From NCBI GenBank assembly GCA_013140985.1, contig JABFRU010000015.1:1-64000 (forward strand): 64,000 bases of DNA, given 5' to 3'. Below the pieces are notes generated by a model, which saw nothing but the letters and a program-made list of their open reading frames with translations, was not told the DNA's origin and ran no database searches. A program made the translations under genes and the position numbers. Positions 33,387-41,986 of the stretch are shown piece by piece. Position 1 is the stretch's first letter. The number at the start of each line of letters is the position of its first letter. This DNA is from Chitinophagaceae bacterium (GTDB taxonomy: Bacteria; Bacteroidota; Bacteroidia; Chitinophagales; Chitinophagaceae).

Positions 33387-33806
33387 TTATTTCTTAAAGA
33401 TCAGCCTGTCAACAGAATAACGACCACTGCCGAAAATGAAAACCGGTATGGTCATCAGTAAAAAGACGAGGGCTTTTTCCTTCGCAAAAAAATCATCGTT
33501 CTTGTGTGCGATAAAAACAGCAACGGCCATCATAATAAAGATCGGCACCGTACTAAACCTGGTAAGTAGTCCAATTGCTATAAGGATCCCGCAAATGAGT
33601 TGCGAGTAAACCACCAGCACAAACTCAAACTCCGCTCCCAAACCGATCGTACCCCTAGGTTTTTGTGCTATTGAATTACCCAGGTATTCCTGGTAATGCA
33701 TCACTGCATCATATCCATGATAAGCGAATAAGCCGCCGAGAATTAACCGGAGAAAAAGGATGCCTGCATCAGCATTCAAAGGTTGGGTGTTGAATAATCT
33801 TTTCAT
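33387..33806 (-). CDS. DoxX family membrane protein
   Basis: Four membrane segments in 139 residues, with the conserved first-helix pattern LFLRLILGGLFAYHGYDAV, the VYSQLICGILIAIGLLTRF second/third-helix block and a closing VFLLMTIPVFIFGSGRYSVDRLI. DoxX proteins are inner-membrane proteins linked to redox stress or sulfur metabolism; the role here is unknown. It is the last gene of a nine-gene minus-strand run and follows the SRPBCC gene by nine bases. Confidence 0.88.
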   Translation of the reverse strand: MKRLFNTQPLNADAGILFLRLILGGLFAYHGYDAVMHYQEYLGNSIAQKPRGTIGLGAEFEFVLVVYSQLICGILIAIGLLTRFSTVPIFIMMAVAVFIAHKNDDFFAKEKALVFLLMTIPVFIFGSGRYSVDRLIFKK

Positions 33807-33815
33807 ATAAGTTGG

Positions 33816-34247
33816 TTATTTTTCTACAAACTCTTTCAATGATTTTCCTATGATATATGTCCAGCCTTCGATGAAACTTTCTTTGGCAAAATCAGGATTA
33901 TTTTTCGGGAATGTTTCCAGTCCTTCATGTGTCAGCTTTAATCTTGTTGTAGAACCTTCATCAAATAATTCAAATGTTACAACAGAATATCCTTCCAATC
34001 CTTCGTATGTCCAGCTGTAAGATAATTTTTTGCCAGCCACCACATCTGTTATTTTGCACAGGTGCAAATATTGTTCCCCATTATGCCCTTGTCCTGCAAA
34101 TTGAAATTCAAAACCTTTCTCTGGCTTGAATTCAGCGATATCAAAATACCATTGTTTCATCTGTTCCCTGTCGGTTATGGCTTTCCATACCTTGCCGGCG
34201 GGAGCATCATATACTCTTTCAATAGTAAACGGTTCTGGCTGTTTCAT
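33816..34247 (-). CDS. SRPBCC (AHSA1/START-like) protein
   Basis: The 143 residues match the AHSA1 form of the SRPBCC fold: FTIERVYDAPAGKVWKAITDREQMKQWYFD at the start, a KEF-type central sheet (FEFQFAGQGHNGEQYLHLCKITDV) and a C-terminal helix (ESFIEGWTYIIGKSLKEFVEK). The fold makes a hydrophobic pocket for small ligands. Members are often encoded with a DoxX or a regulator gene and their ligands are rarely known. It lies between a VOC gene and DoxX in the same run of co-directional genes. Confidence 0.9.
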   Translation of the reverse strand: MKQPEPFTIERVYDAPAGKVWKAITDREQMKQWYFDIAEFKPEKGFEFQFAGQGHNGEQYLHLCKITDVVAGKKLSYSWTYEGLEGYSVVTFELFDEGSTTRLKLTHEGLETFPKNNPDFAKESFIEGWTYIIGKSLKEFVEK

Positions 34248-34270
34248 ATCTTTTGACTGACTGTAGTTGA

Positions 34271-35113
34271 TCAGGCAGCGGCCTTTTCAAGATCGGCAAT
34301 AATGAACTTTTTCATTTGCATAAATGCTTCCACAACTTTCTGTGCATTCGGCCCGGTCATTAATTTTCCTAAAACGGATGGAACGATCTGCCACCATACT
34401 CCAAATTTATCCTGGCACCAGCCACACATGCTTTCCTTACCACCATCCGAAGTAAATTTATTCCAGTAATAATCAATTTCTTCCTGTGTATCGCAATTAA
34501 CGACCAACGATACCCCTTCACTGAAACTATATTTATGTTCACCCGGGCCATCCATAGCGGTCATATTATAGCCATTCAATTTAAATTCTGAGAACATCAC
34601 CTTTCCTGCATTCGTGTCGCCTTCGGGGTAATGCACCAGTATATCTACTGATGAATTCTTAAAAACAGAGGCATACATTTTTATGGCAGCTTCTGCCTTC
34701 CCAAATTTATCATCAGTAAAAAGAAGAGAAGGACAAAGACTTTGTTTGCCACCCGGTTGATCAGATACCATGATCTGCCATGTCATTCCGAATTTATCCC
34801 GCAACCAGCCATATCTTTCACTCCAGGGCTGTTTGTCAATATTTATCATAGCTGTACCCCCCTCGATCAATCTATCCCACACTTCATTCGTTTCATCAAT
34901 AGAAGTACAGACAACAAAAAATGAAATGGAAGGATTTATTTTAAATCTTGGGCCACCATTAAGTCCCATGATCTGTTTACCGCATAATTCAAATGTTATC
35001 ACCATCGGTGTACATACTTTCACTGATGATTCTTTGAGTATGCTGCAATAAAACCGGGCGGCTTCTTCAGCATTTCCGTCAAACCATAAACAGGGATACA
35101 TGTTATTGCTCAT
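34271..35113 (-). CDS. tandem VOC (PhnB-like) protein
   Basis: Two VOC (vicinal oxygen chelate) domains in one chain of 280 residues. Both show the PhnB/3-dmu form: MYPCLWFDGNAEEAARFYCSIL for the first (residues 1-125) and QSLCPSLLFTDDKFGKAEAAIKMYASVF for the second (about 130-275). DKFGMTWQIMV and DKFGVWWQIVP are the matching end motifs. The expected metal-ligand residues are partly replaced, which is usual in PhnB-like proteins. The substrate is unknown. It is 21 bases downstream of the two-domain SRPBCC gene. Confidence 0.88.
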   Translation of the reverse strand: MSNNMYPCLWFDGNAEEAARFYCSILKESSVKVCTPMVITFELCGKQIMGLNGGPRFKINPSISFFVVCTSIDETNEVWDRLIEGGTAMINIDKQPWSERYGWLRDKFGMTWQIMVSDQPGGKQSLCPSLLFTDDKFGKAEAAIKMYASVFKNSSVDILVHYPEGDTNAGKVMFSEFKLNGYNMTAMDGPGEHKYSFSEGVSLVVNCDTQEEIDYYWNKFTSDGGKESMCGWCQDKFGVWWQIVPSVLGKLMTGPNAQKVVEAFMQMKKFIIADLEKAAA

Positions 35114-35134
35114 AAAAATTGATTTAATCGTTGC

Positions 35135-35995
35135 TTAATTGGTTTCAGTATGTTTTTTAAAATTATCAAGTATCGCCTGCCAACCGCCTCTTTGCATTTC
35201 CAATGAATGCATATTCTCTGCTTCAAAAGATGAAGTAACTTTTGTTTTGCCATCTTTTTCTTCAAAAGAAGTGGTTACTTTTCTTCCGTCACCCAACACA
35301 TAGCTGATCTTTTTATTTTCTTCTACTTCTGTGTATTCACCTGCAAAATCAAAACTGAAGCTTCCGTCCTTAGCAGCCATAGTAGCAGAAAATTTTCCAC
35401 CAACTCTCAGATCGTTTGATGAAGCGGGACAATGCCAGTCAGGCGATGCACTATTCCATTGCATGATATGTTCAGGGCTTGTCCAGTATTCCCATACTTT
35501 GCTGACAGCTGCGTTGACATCTGCTGTTATTGTTATCACTGTTTTTGCAGTTCCTTCAGCCAATGCTTTTACTTTTTCGAGTGCAATTGGAAAGGTATTT
35601 ACAAAATAGTCTTTGAAATCTGCATTGATATCAAGATCGACAGAAAGGGTAGTATTTCCGTTTTCTCCTTTCAGTGTATAATTTTCCATAGCACCTGCCC
35701 AGCCTTTTATTTCATCGCTGGTAGTATCTTCTACGCCATCTTTCATTACGCCGAGGTGCTTGAATGACATGTATTCATTCGGTTTGTTCTTTGCCACCGT
35801 ACTCACCATGCCATTGCCATTACCATCTCCGAATAAAACCTTGGTTCCCTCTTTCCAGTTATCTGTTTGTGCTGTCGAACCTTCGGCAAAAGCGCTGGTC
35901 CATGCCCTGTAAGAATCCAGGTTCCAGAGTATTTCCCATACTTTTTCTTTGGGAGCATTAATGTCGGTTGAGAAATTGATCTTTTCCATGATCAT
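35135..35995 (-). CDS. two-domain SRPBCC protein
   Basis: Two START-like domains joined in one protein. The first covers residues 1-140 (FSTDINAPKEKVWEILWNLDSYRAW), the second 155-286 (ITITADVNAAVSKVWEYWTSPEHIMQWN), each with the usual Trp-rich entry helix. The second ends GGWQAILDNFKKHTETN, like AHSA1 members. The start ATG at 35995 overlaps the stop of the AlkD-like gene (ATGA), so translation is coupled; another in-frame ATG lies two codons on. The ligand is unknown. Confidence 0.88.
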   Translation of the reverse strand: MIMEKINFSTDINAPKEKVWEILWNLDSYRAWTSAFAEGSTAQTDNWKEGTKVLFGDGNGNGMVSTVAKNKPNEYMSFKHLGVMKDGVEDTTSDEIKGWAGAMENYTLKGENGNTTLSVDLDINADFKDYFVNTFPIALEKVKALAEGTAKTVITITADVNAAVSKVWEYWTSPEHIMQWNSASPDWHCPASSNDLRVGGKFSATMAAKDGSFSFDFAGEYTEVEENKKISYVLGDGRKVTTSFEEKDGKTKVTSSFEAENMHSLEMQRGGWQAILDNFKKHTETN

Positions 35996-36753
35996 GATTT
36001 TTGATTATCAAGTAATTGTTTTTTCAAATTCATATAATGTTCTTTTTTCTTCTTGTCTAATTTTTCTATAGCGTAACGGAGCAATGTCCTCGGCATCGTA
36101 GCTGCATGTTTATCTAAAAATGCCAATAATCTTTTTGCATCTTTATCACCTGCAAAGCGCAGCATCCACCCGGTAGCTTTATGAATAAGATCTTCTTTAT
36201 CTTTTACCAGCAGCTCAGCGATTGTAAATGTATCATCAAGCTCATTTTGCCGGATAAAATAACAAGTGCTTAAAATGGCAGTGCGTCTTTCCCAAATATT
36301 TTTTGATCTTGCCAGTTTGTATAAAATTTTCCTTGGCTTATCAAATAAATAGCTTCCTGTCATGTTCAAACAACCGAGATCAACGAGGTCCCAATTATTG
36401 ATCCTGTCATGCCGTTTCAGGTACAGGTCAAAGAACTCTTTACGGCGGCTTGCAGTTATTTTTTTTGTTCTGGATTCTTTATCCATGATACTGACTGCAC
36501 CGGCTCTCACTTCATGGATCGGGCTTTTCAATAATTTTTCCAATTCGGTTACGGGCATCCCTTCGAATTCTTTTGCCAGTGCAAATAGCTTGCCCATTTG
36601 TACACCCATGAACTGGTCGCCTTCACCATACTGGCCTTCTCCTGATTTGAAATAACGCTGGATCTTTTCCTTCTCTTTGTCCGATTGCAATTTTTTCAAC
36701 CGTTCAATGAAATGATTTGCTTTCAGATCTTTTATTGACCCGGTTCCCGCCAT
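35992..36753 (-). CDS. DNA alkylation repair protein (AlkD-like HEAT repeats)
   Basis: The AlkD family removes bulky cationic alkyl bases from DNA. The 253 residues form helical HEAT-like repeats with the conserved blocks YFKSGEGQYGEGDQFMGVQM, HEVRAGAVSIMD and RINNWDLVDLGC; the N-N-W-D-L-V-D motif carries the catalytic-region Asp and the Trp that cradles the DNA. The C terminus (RTLLRYAIEKLDKKKKEHYM) is the last helix pair. It ends by overlapping the next gene and shares one base with the stop of DUF1801 upstream, so it is translated as part of the operon. Confidence 0.92.
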   Translation of the reverse strand: MAGTGSIKDLKANHFIERLKKLQSDKEKEKIQRYFKSGEGQYGEGDQFMGVQMGKLFALAKEFEGMPVTELEKLLKSPIHEVRAGAVSIMDKESRTKKITASRRKEFFDLYLKRHDRINNWDLVDLGCLNMTGSYLFDKPRKILYKLARSKNIWERRTAILSTCYFIRQNELDDTFTIAELLVKDKEDLIHKATGWMLRFAGDKDAKRLLAFLDKHAATMPRTLLRYAIEKLDKKKKEHYMNLKKQLLDNQKS

Positions 36754-37148
36754 TATTTTTTAGAATTTTTTTTTGTTGCTGCTTTTTCTTCATTTGCTTT
36801 TAACCTGAATTGTACAATTCTTTTTACCAGGCCAAGGGGAACCGGTTCGTCATTGGGGAATTGCACGGTCCCTTTTCCGCCACGATAAGCCGCCAATTCT
36901 TTTTTAAATGGCTCTACCGTTCTCGGGGCCGGGTAAACACTCACATGATTTTTGAATCCTGCAAAATAGATCAGCATACCCTTGTATTTATATCCGGCGA
37001 TCCCGTAACTGATCATTTCATCTGCTTTTGGCGCTGCTGCTTTGATCGTTTTGCGGATCTTTTGCAATTTTGTCTGCACATCAGCGGGGAATGATGCGAT
37101 ATAGTCATCCACTGTTTTCGCAATCACTCTATTTGTCGCTGTTGCCAT
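36753..37148 (-). CDS. DUF1801 (YdhG-like) protein
   Basis: The core matches DUF1801: TVDDYIASFPADVQTKLQKIRKTIKAAAPKADEMISYGIAGYKYKGMLIYFAGFKNHVSVYP, then FKKELAAYRGGKGTVQFP with the usual KGTVQFP block. The C-terminal tail is a Lys/Glu/Ala-rich extension. Bacillus YdhG/Fra-type members bind iron as a chaperone; whether this does is not known. Stop and start overlap the AlkD-like gene by one base, so the two are coupled. Confidence 0.88.
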   Translation of the reverse strand: MATATNRVIAKTVDDYIASFPADVQTKLQKIRKTIKAAAPKADEMISYGIAGYKYKGMLIYFAGFKNHVSVYPAPRTVEPFKKELAAYRGGKGTVQFPNDEPVPLGLVKRIVQFRLKANEEKAATKKNSKK

Positions 37149-37180
37149 AGCTATTGTTTTAAAGGGTATTAAAGCTAAAT

Positions 37181-37597
37181 CTATTTTTTATTCTTTTTGA
37201 AATGAAGCAGCCAGTGATTACCAAATTTATCTGTCAAACCTCCCAGTGTGCTTCCAAAAAAAGTTTTCTCTAACGGATGAGTGGCTTGCCCGTCGGCGGA
37301 AAGTTTTTTATAATAGTCCTTTATTTCCTCTTCACTTTTACAATCCAGCATCAGTGATACTGCATTTCCTTTTATTAAACCTGGTTGCGGTACCATATCT
37401 GAACCCATCAGCACCAGTTTATTAATTGTAAGTGTTGCATGTAAGATACAATCCTTCATTTTTTGCGGCATATTTGTTGCCAGTGGCGATTCGCTGATCG
37501 TTTGCAATTCCAGTTTGCCGCCCAAACATTTTTTATAGAACGTCATCGCTTCTTTACAATTGCCATTGAAGATTAAGTAAGGATGTATAATTTTCAT
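37181..37597 (-). CDS. VOC (PhnB-like) protein
   Basis: A single VOC domain of 138 residues that begins KIIHPYLIFNGNCKEAMTFYKKCLGGKLELQTI and ends GGLTDKFGNHWLLHF, the signature of PhnB-like demethylubiquinone-type members. The SEEEIKDYYKKLSADG block precedes the last strand pair. It starts two bases before the stop of the next VOC gene and probably shares its transcript. The substrate is unknown. Confidence 0.88.
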   Translation of the reverse strand: MKIIHPYLIFNGNCKEAMTFYKKCLGGKLELQTISESPLATNMPQKMKDCILHATLTINKLVLMGSDMVPQPGLIKGNAVSLMLDCKSEEEIKDYYKKLSADGQATHPLEKTFFGSTLGGLTDKFGNHWLLHFKKNKK

Positions 37598-37598
37598 A

Positions 37599-38003
37599 TT
37601 ATGCCGGGAATTTTGTCATATCCATATAAAACACTTCCCAATTATGTCCGTCCAGATCTTCCACGCATCGCTGCTGCATAAACCCATAGTCTTTAGGGTC
37701 AGCATATTCCCGGCCGCCTGCTTTCACCGCCTTTTCCAGAAAAGCGTTCACTTCGTCATTGTTTTCCAGTGAGAGTGCATTAATTACTCCGACAGTTTGT
37801 TTGGCATCTTTGATTGATTTGGAGATAAATTGTTTGAATTTATCATGCGTAAGCAGCATTACAAAAATGTTATCGCTCCATACCATACAGGCAGCGGTTT
37901 CATCTGTAAACTGCGGGTTATTGGTAAAGCCAATTGCTTCATAAAAGGCCATTGCTCTTTTTAAATCCTTTATCGGAAGATTGATAAATATTTGTTTTGA
38001 CAT
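37599..38003 (-). CDS. VOC family glyoxalase-like protein
   Basis: ATG at 38003 (MSKQIFINLPIKDLKRAMAFYEAIGF) is favoured over the upstream in-frame start at 38054; an adjacent ATG at 38006 is equally possible. The fold is a VOC domain with YADPKDYGFMQQRCVEDLDGHNWEVFYMD at the end, as in the glyoxalase/bleomycin-resistance superfamily. Expected metal ligands are not all present. The ligand is unknown. It follows the SRPBCC gene in the operon. Confidence 0.86.
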   Translation of the reverse strand: MSKQIFINLPIKDLKRAMAFYEAIGFTNNPQFTDETAACMVWSDNIFVMLLTHDKFKQFISKSIKDAKQTVGVINALSLENNDEVNAFLEKAVKAGGREYADPKDYGFMQQRCVEDLDGHNWEVFYMDMTKFPA

Positions 38004-38046
38004 CATATCATTTTTTAAAGTTAGTAATGGTGATTTTATTGCGTCT

Positions 38047-38496
38047 CTAAGCATCAGGTATATTGGGTTCTACCAATTTTTTTAATTTTTCCAAAGACTC
38101 CTGCCATCCCAGGTAGCACATCTCGGCCGGTATGGCTGCAGGTATTCCTTCCTGCGTAGCAATTAATTCTGTACCACATGATACAGGACGAAGTTTTATT
38201 GTAGTGATCATTTCACCCGGAAGGCTGGGGTCATCAAACCTGTCTGTGTATTTCAACAATTCATTGGACCTGATCTCTAAATATTCTCCTCCAAATGAAT
38301 GGCTGTAACCAGTTGTAAAATTGGTAAACGACATTTTATAATGGCCGCCTGTTTTTACATCCATGCTATGCACCTTGGCAGTAAAACCATACGGTGGTAA
38401 CCATGAAGCCAGGGCATCTGCATCGGTAAATGCTTTAAATACTTTTTCCGGAGGCGCTGTTAAAATTCTGTGCAGTTGCACACTGTTTGTTGACAT
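38047..38496 (-). CDS. SRPBCC protein, first gene of the nine-gene run
   Basis: ATG at 38496 (MSTNSVQLHRILTAPPEKVFKAFTDADALASWLPPYGF) is chosen because the family match starts there; an upstream start at 38571 would overlap the promoter region facing the regulator. The central block HSMDVKTGGHYKMSFTNFTTGYSHSFGGEYLEI and C-terminal CYLGWQESLEKLKKLVE are typical AHSA1-like parts. It is divergent from the GlxA-type regulator, with 128 bases between the two starts, so the regulator may control the whole run. Confidence 0.88.
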   Translation of the reverse strand: MSTNSVQLHRILTAPPEKVFKAFTDADALASWLPPYGFTAKVHSMDVKTGGHYKMSFTNFTTGYSHSFGGEYLEIRSNELLKYTDRFDDPSLPGEMITTIKLRPVSCGTELIATQEGIPAAIPAEMCYLGWQESLEKLKKLVEPNIPDA

Positions 38497-38624
38497 AGTA
38501 TAGTTTTTACTGGTTAAATACTTTTGTGACAACACAAAGATGAAACCTTTTGTATTATTAAAAGGTGGCATATATGACAGTTTTGAGGGTTGATTGCGAC
38601 AAGTAAACTACTTACCTTTATTCC

Positions 38625-39602
38625 ATGAAAAAAATATCTATTCTCGTTCCTGAATCTTCCGTGATGCAGGCCATTGCCGACCCGCAATATTTATTTACTG
38701 CTGTTAACCAATTCTTTTTGGCTGCTGGAAAATCACCATTATTTGATGTAGAGTTAGTCGGAGTAAAAAAAGAAGTGCAGTTGAATAATGGCTCTTATTC
38801 GGTGCATACCGACAGGCAGATAAAAGATGTAAAGAAAACAGATATTGTTTTTATCCCTGCATTGTTTGGCGATATGACATCGGCTATCAAAAAAAATGAA
38901 GCGTTGATACCCTGGATCGTCCAGCAATACAGCAGGGGAGCAGAAGTGGCTTCTCTTTGCGTCGGTGCTTTTTTATTAGCATCAACAGGATTATTGAATG
39001 GGAAAAAATGTTCAACACACTGGGGTTTTCAAAATGAATTCAGGGAAATGTATCCTGATATAGAACTGGTAGATGGAAGTATTGTAACAGAAGAGCAGGG
39101 TATCTATTCAAGCGGCGGCGCTAATTCTTATTGGAACCTGTTATTGTATTTGGTAGAAAAATATACCAACAGGGAAACAGCTATTTTGGCTTCCAAATAT
39201 TTTGCGATAGATATTGACCGCCACAGCCAGGCGGCTTTTGCGATGTTCAAAGGACAGAAAGACCATAATGATAAAGAGATACTGAAGGCACAGAGTTATA
39301 TCGAGAAGAATATTCATGAGAAAATATCAATTGATGACTTAGCGAAGATCTCCGCAACAGGCAGGAGGACATTTGAAAGACGTTTCAAACAGGCTACCAA
39401 TAATTCTGTACTGGAATATATTCAGCGGGTAAAAGTTGAAGCTGCCAAAAGGCAATTTGAAACCAGTCGGAAAAATATCAATGAAGTGATGTATGAAGTG
39501 GGCTATACCGATACCAAAGCATTCAGGGACCTGTTTAAAAAGTTAACAGGTCTTACTCCAATTGAGTACAGGAATAAATATAATAAGATGGCTGTTAAAT
39601 GA
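38625..39602 (+). CDS. GlxA family AraC-type transcriptional regulator
   Basis: Residues 1-190 form a DJ-1/PfpI-like domain with the nucleophile-elbow cysteine in ASLCVGAFLLASTG (Cys112) and GGANSYWNLLLYLVEKY. Residues about 220-325 form two AraC-type helix-turn-helix motifs (IHEKISIDDLAKISATGRRTFERRFK and INEVMYEVGYTDTKAFRDLFKK), which bind DNA. GlxA-type regulators sense small metabolites by an unknown route. The divergent nine-gene run is the natural target. Its stop overlaps the bestrophin stop by eight bases in the convergent direction. Confidence 0.92.
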   Translation: MKKISILVPESSVMQAIADPQYLFTAVNQFFLAAGKSPLFDVELVGVKKEVQLNNGSYSVHTDRQIKDVKKTDIVFIPALFGDMTSAIKKNEALIPWIVQQYSRGAEVASLCVGAFLLASTGLLNGKKCSTHWGFQNEFREMYPDIELVDGSIVTEEQGIYSSGGANSYWNLLLYLVEKYTNRETAILASKYFAIDIDRHSQAAFAMFKGQKDHNDKEILKAQSYIEKNIHEKISIDDLAKISATGRRTFERRFKQATNNSVLEYIQRVKVEAAKRQFETSRKNINEVMYEVGYTDTKAFRDLFKKLTGLTPIEYRNKYNKMAVK

Positions 39603-40479
39603 TCTCCGCGATATGACGTTGTATATTCTGCGAGAGTAATTCTGTTGGCACATCGTTCTGATCGCCGCCAAAAGGATCTTCGATCTCTTCAGCGATCAGT
39701 TCCAGGCTGGCCAGCACATAAAAAATAAATGCTACCACTGGTATGATATAATATCCTAATTGAAAAACATAACCAAAAGGCAGGGTCATGATATAGAAAA
39801 AGATGAATTTCTTGATAAAGACACTATATGAAAAAGGGATCGGTGTATTCTTGATCCTTTCACAGGCGCCGCAGATATCAGTGAAGGATTGTAATTCCGC
39901 ATTCAGAAATAATAATTGCTCCCCGGTTATTTTTTTCTCTTCATACAATTGCTGGATATGCTGGTACATTAATAAAGCCAGTTGATTGGGCACATGTTTT
40001 TGATGGTCCAGCTTATCAAAAACATGTTTGTGTTCTTCGTCTTCAAATAGTTCTATTCTTGTCTTTTCTTTATGTAAATGATTGTGCAGCGCATACGCAT
40101 AGGCAGGTATAATTTTGCGGAAGAAAGATCGTTGCGCTTTTTCTTCTTTGGGTAAAATGATATTTAATTTCATTGCCAGGTTGCGGCTGTTATTGACCAG
40201 GCTGCCCCAGAGTTTGCGGCCTTCCCACCAGCGGTCGTAAGCAGTATTGGTACGAAAAACCAGCAACATGGAAATAGCAAAACCCAGCAATGTATGCATC
40301 ACCGGTAGATTTCTCACATAACTGTTGGAAGAAAGCTTCCAGTATTCGAGTTCAAGGAAAGCAATGATCCCTGCATAAGCACAGATACCGAGTATCATCG
40401 GGAACAATTGCCGGAATGTATCAGCTTTATGAAAGCGAAAAATAAAAGTGAACCAGTCTTTGGGATTATAAGAGATCAT
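39595..40479 (-). CDS. bestrophin family chloride channel-like protein
   Basis: The YneE/bestrophin family. Conserved blocks are MHTLLGFAISMLLVFRTNTAYDRWWEGRKLWGSLVN (near 60-95), which carries the pore-helix aromatic set, the PFSYSVFIKKFIFFYIMTLPFGY segment and the closing GGDQNDVPTE (EDPFGGDQNDVP) motif. Bacterial members form pentameric anion or cation channels in the inner membrane. The start codon overlaps the stop of the MORN-like gene upstream (ATGA), a translational-coupling arrangement. Confidence 0.93.
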   Translation of the reverse strand: MISYNPKDWFTFIFRFHKADTFRQLFPMILGICAYAGIIAFLELEYWKLSSNSYVRNLPVMHTLLGFAISMLLVFRTNTAYDRWWEGRKLWGSLVNNSRNLAMKLNIILPKEEKAQRSFFRKIIPAYAYALHNHLHKEKTRIELFEDEEHKHVFDKLDHQKHVPNQLALLMYQHIQQLYEEKKITGEQLLFLNAELQSFTDICGACERIKNTPIPFSYSVFIKKFIFFYIMTLPFGYVFQLGYYIIPVVAFIFYVLASLELIAEEIEDPFGGDQNDVPTELLSQNIQRHIAEII

Positions 40480-40713
40480 TTGACGTGTTTCATTTTGGTT
40501 ATTTTATATACCTTGTCTTTTTTATCATAGGTTGTCCATTCTCCCACTTGTTTGCCCTCTTCAAAAAAAACCTGATCGCATGATCACTCGATCCTTTCTA
40601 AACCATTCCCAATAGCCATCGGGCTGATCAGCCAACATTTTGCCTTTTACCCAGACGGTGCCGTCTTTGTGATTCTTACTAAAGTTTGTTCTTTTTGCTT
40701 TTTTTGTCGTCAT
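40476..40713 (-). pseudogene. frameshifted MORN-like (YwqK-type) small protein
   Basis: From ATG at 40713 the frame gives MTTKKAKRTNFSKNHK, then DGTVWVKGKM and DGYWEWFRKDRVIMRSG; after the A8/T8 run at 40563-40570 the frame shifts and continues FFEEGKQVGEWTTYDKKDK to a TGA at 40476-40478. A run of seven instead of eight would restore one 78-codon ORF. The D-G-x-W-V-x-G and G-x-W-x-x-Y repeats are MORN-like, as in YwqK-family antitoxin-like proteins. The stop overlaps the bestrophin ATG, which supports it as a real coding unit. Sequencing error is possible. Confidence 0.78.
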
Positions 40714-40728
40714 ATTCTAAAAATAATA

Positions 40729-40752
40729 AAAAACCCGGCATTATTGCCGGGG
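40729..40752 (-). terminator. Rho-independent terminator of the aldolase gene
   Basis: On the minus strand CCCGGCA / TGCCGGG with a four-base loop is followed by six T. It is about 30 bases after the aldolase stop. Confidence 0.85.
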
Positions 40753-40779
40753 ATAGATTTGACAATAGTTCCTAATAGA

Positions 40780-41850
40780 CTATGCTATTGTAATATCCTT
40801 ATCCAAATACACATCCTGTATCGCATTCAAAATACCAACACCTTCTTTCATCGGACGCTGGAAAGCTTTGCGGCCAGAGATAAGACCCATACCACCTGCT
40901 CTTTTATTGATCACAGCAGTTGTTACCGCTTCAGCCATATCACTGGCGCCGGAAGATGCACCACCACTGTTGATCAAACCGGCACGGCCCATATAGCAAT
41001 TGGCTACCTGGTAGCGGCAAAGATCTATCGGGTGATCTGAGCTGAGTTTTTCATACACCAGCTTATCTATTTTTCCGTAAGGATTTTCTTTTGAGTTAAG
41101 CGCATTATAACCACCTGTGTTCTCCGGAAGTTTTTGCTTGATGATATCGGCTTCGATAGTTACACCGAGATGATTGGCTTGACCCGTAAGATCAGCGGAT
41201 ACATGATAGTCTTTATCTTTTTTAAATGCAGGGTTTCTTAAATAGCACCAGAGGATGGTGGCCATACCTAATTCATGCGCCATTTCAAATGCTTTGCTTA
41301 CTTCCTGTATCTGTCTTGCCGATTCATCGCTACCAAAATAGATCGTAGCGCCAACAGCAGCTGCGCCAAGGTTCCAGCTTTGTTTGATAGAAGCAAACAT
41401 GATCTGGTCAAATTTGTTGGGGTAAGTGAGGAACTCGTTGTGATTCACTTTTACAATAAAAGGAATTTTATGCGCATACTTTCTTGCCAGAAAACCTAAA
41501 CCGCCATAGGTAGTAGCCACAGCATTGCAACCGCCTTCAATAGCCAGTTCAATGATATTCTGCGGATCAAAATAAATAGGATTCTTTGCGAAAGAAGCGC
41601 CGCCGCTATGTTCAATGCCCTGGTCAACCGGGAGGATAGAAAGATAACCCGTGCCGGACAGGCGACCTTTATTATACATGGCCTGCAGGTTGCGCAGTAC
41701 TTGCGGATTACGATCGCTGCTGCTCCAGATACGGTCAACAAAATCAGCACCGGGCAGGTGCAGCGCATCTTTTGAAATGGTTTTTGACTGGTGATTGAGC
41801 AGGTAGTCGGCTTTATCGCCTAACAATTCGACTATCTTATTATTAGCCAT
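40780..41850 (-). CDS. fbaB: class I fructose-bisphosphate aldolase (FbaB/DhnA type)
   Basis: Cleaves fructose-1,6-bisphosphate in glycolysis and works in reverse in gluconeogenesis. ATG at 41850 ([21 protein letters not shown]) is preferred over an upstream in-frame start at 41955, which runs into the word repeat. The DhnA-type barrel shows the phosphate-loop and strand blocks [44 protein letters not shown] and [39 protein letters not shown]. Lys in ADIIKQKLP is the likely Schiff-base lysine. At 356 residues it matches E. coli FbaB length. Confidence 0.9.
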   Translation of the reverse strand: MANNKIVELLGDKADYLLNHQSKTISKDALHLPGADFVDRIWSSSDRNPQVLRNLQAMYNKGRLSGTGYLSILPVDQGIEHSGGASFAKNPIYFDPQNIIELAIEGGCNAVATTYGGLGFLARKYAHKIPFIVKVNHNEFLTYPNKFDQIMFASIKQSWNLGAAAVGATIYFGSDESARQIQEVSKAFEMAHELGMATILWCYLRNPAFKKDKDYHVSADLTGQANHLGVTIEADIIKQKLPENTGGYNALNSKENPYGKIDKLVYEKLSSDHPIDLCRYQVANCYMGRAGLINSGGASSGASDMAEAVTTAVINKRAGGMGLISGRKAFQRPMKEGVGILNAIQDVYLDKDITIA

Positions 41851-41883
41851 GTTGATTTGGTTTTTAAGGTCGCAAAGATAAGG

Positions 41884-41986
41884 TGATAGATAAAAACTAA
41901 AAACTAATAGATAAAAGCGCTTTACAGAGTAAATAGCTTCCCGGATTGGATGCACCTTTAGTTTTTATCTATTCTCTTTTATCTCT
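41884..41986. repeat. word-type inverted repeat (TAGATAAAAACTAAAAAC)
   Basis: The left arm 41884-41917 uses TAGATAAAAACTAAAAACT; the right arm 41957-41986 holds AGTTTTTATCTATT and TTTTATCTC. The stop codon of the BtuF-like gene (41965-41967) is in the right arm. Confidence 0.8.
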
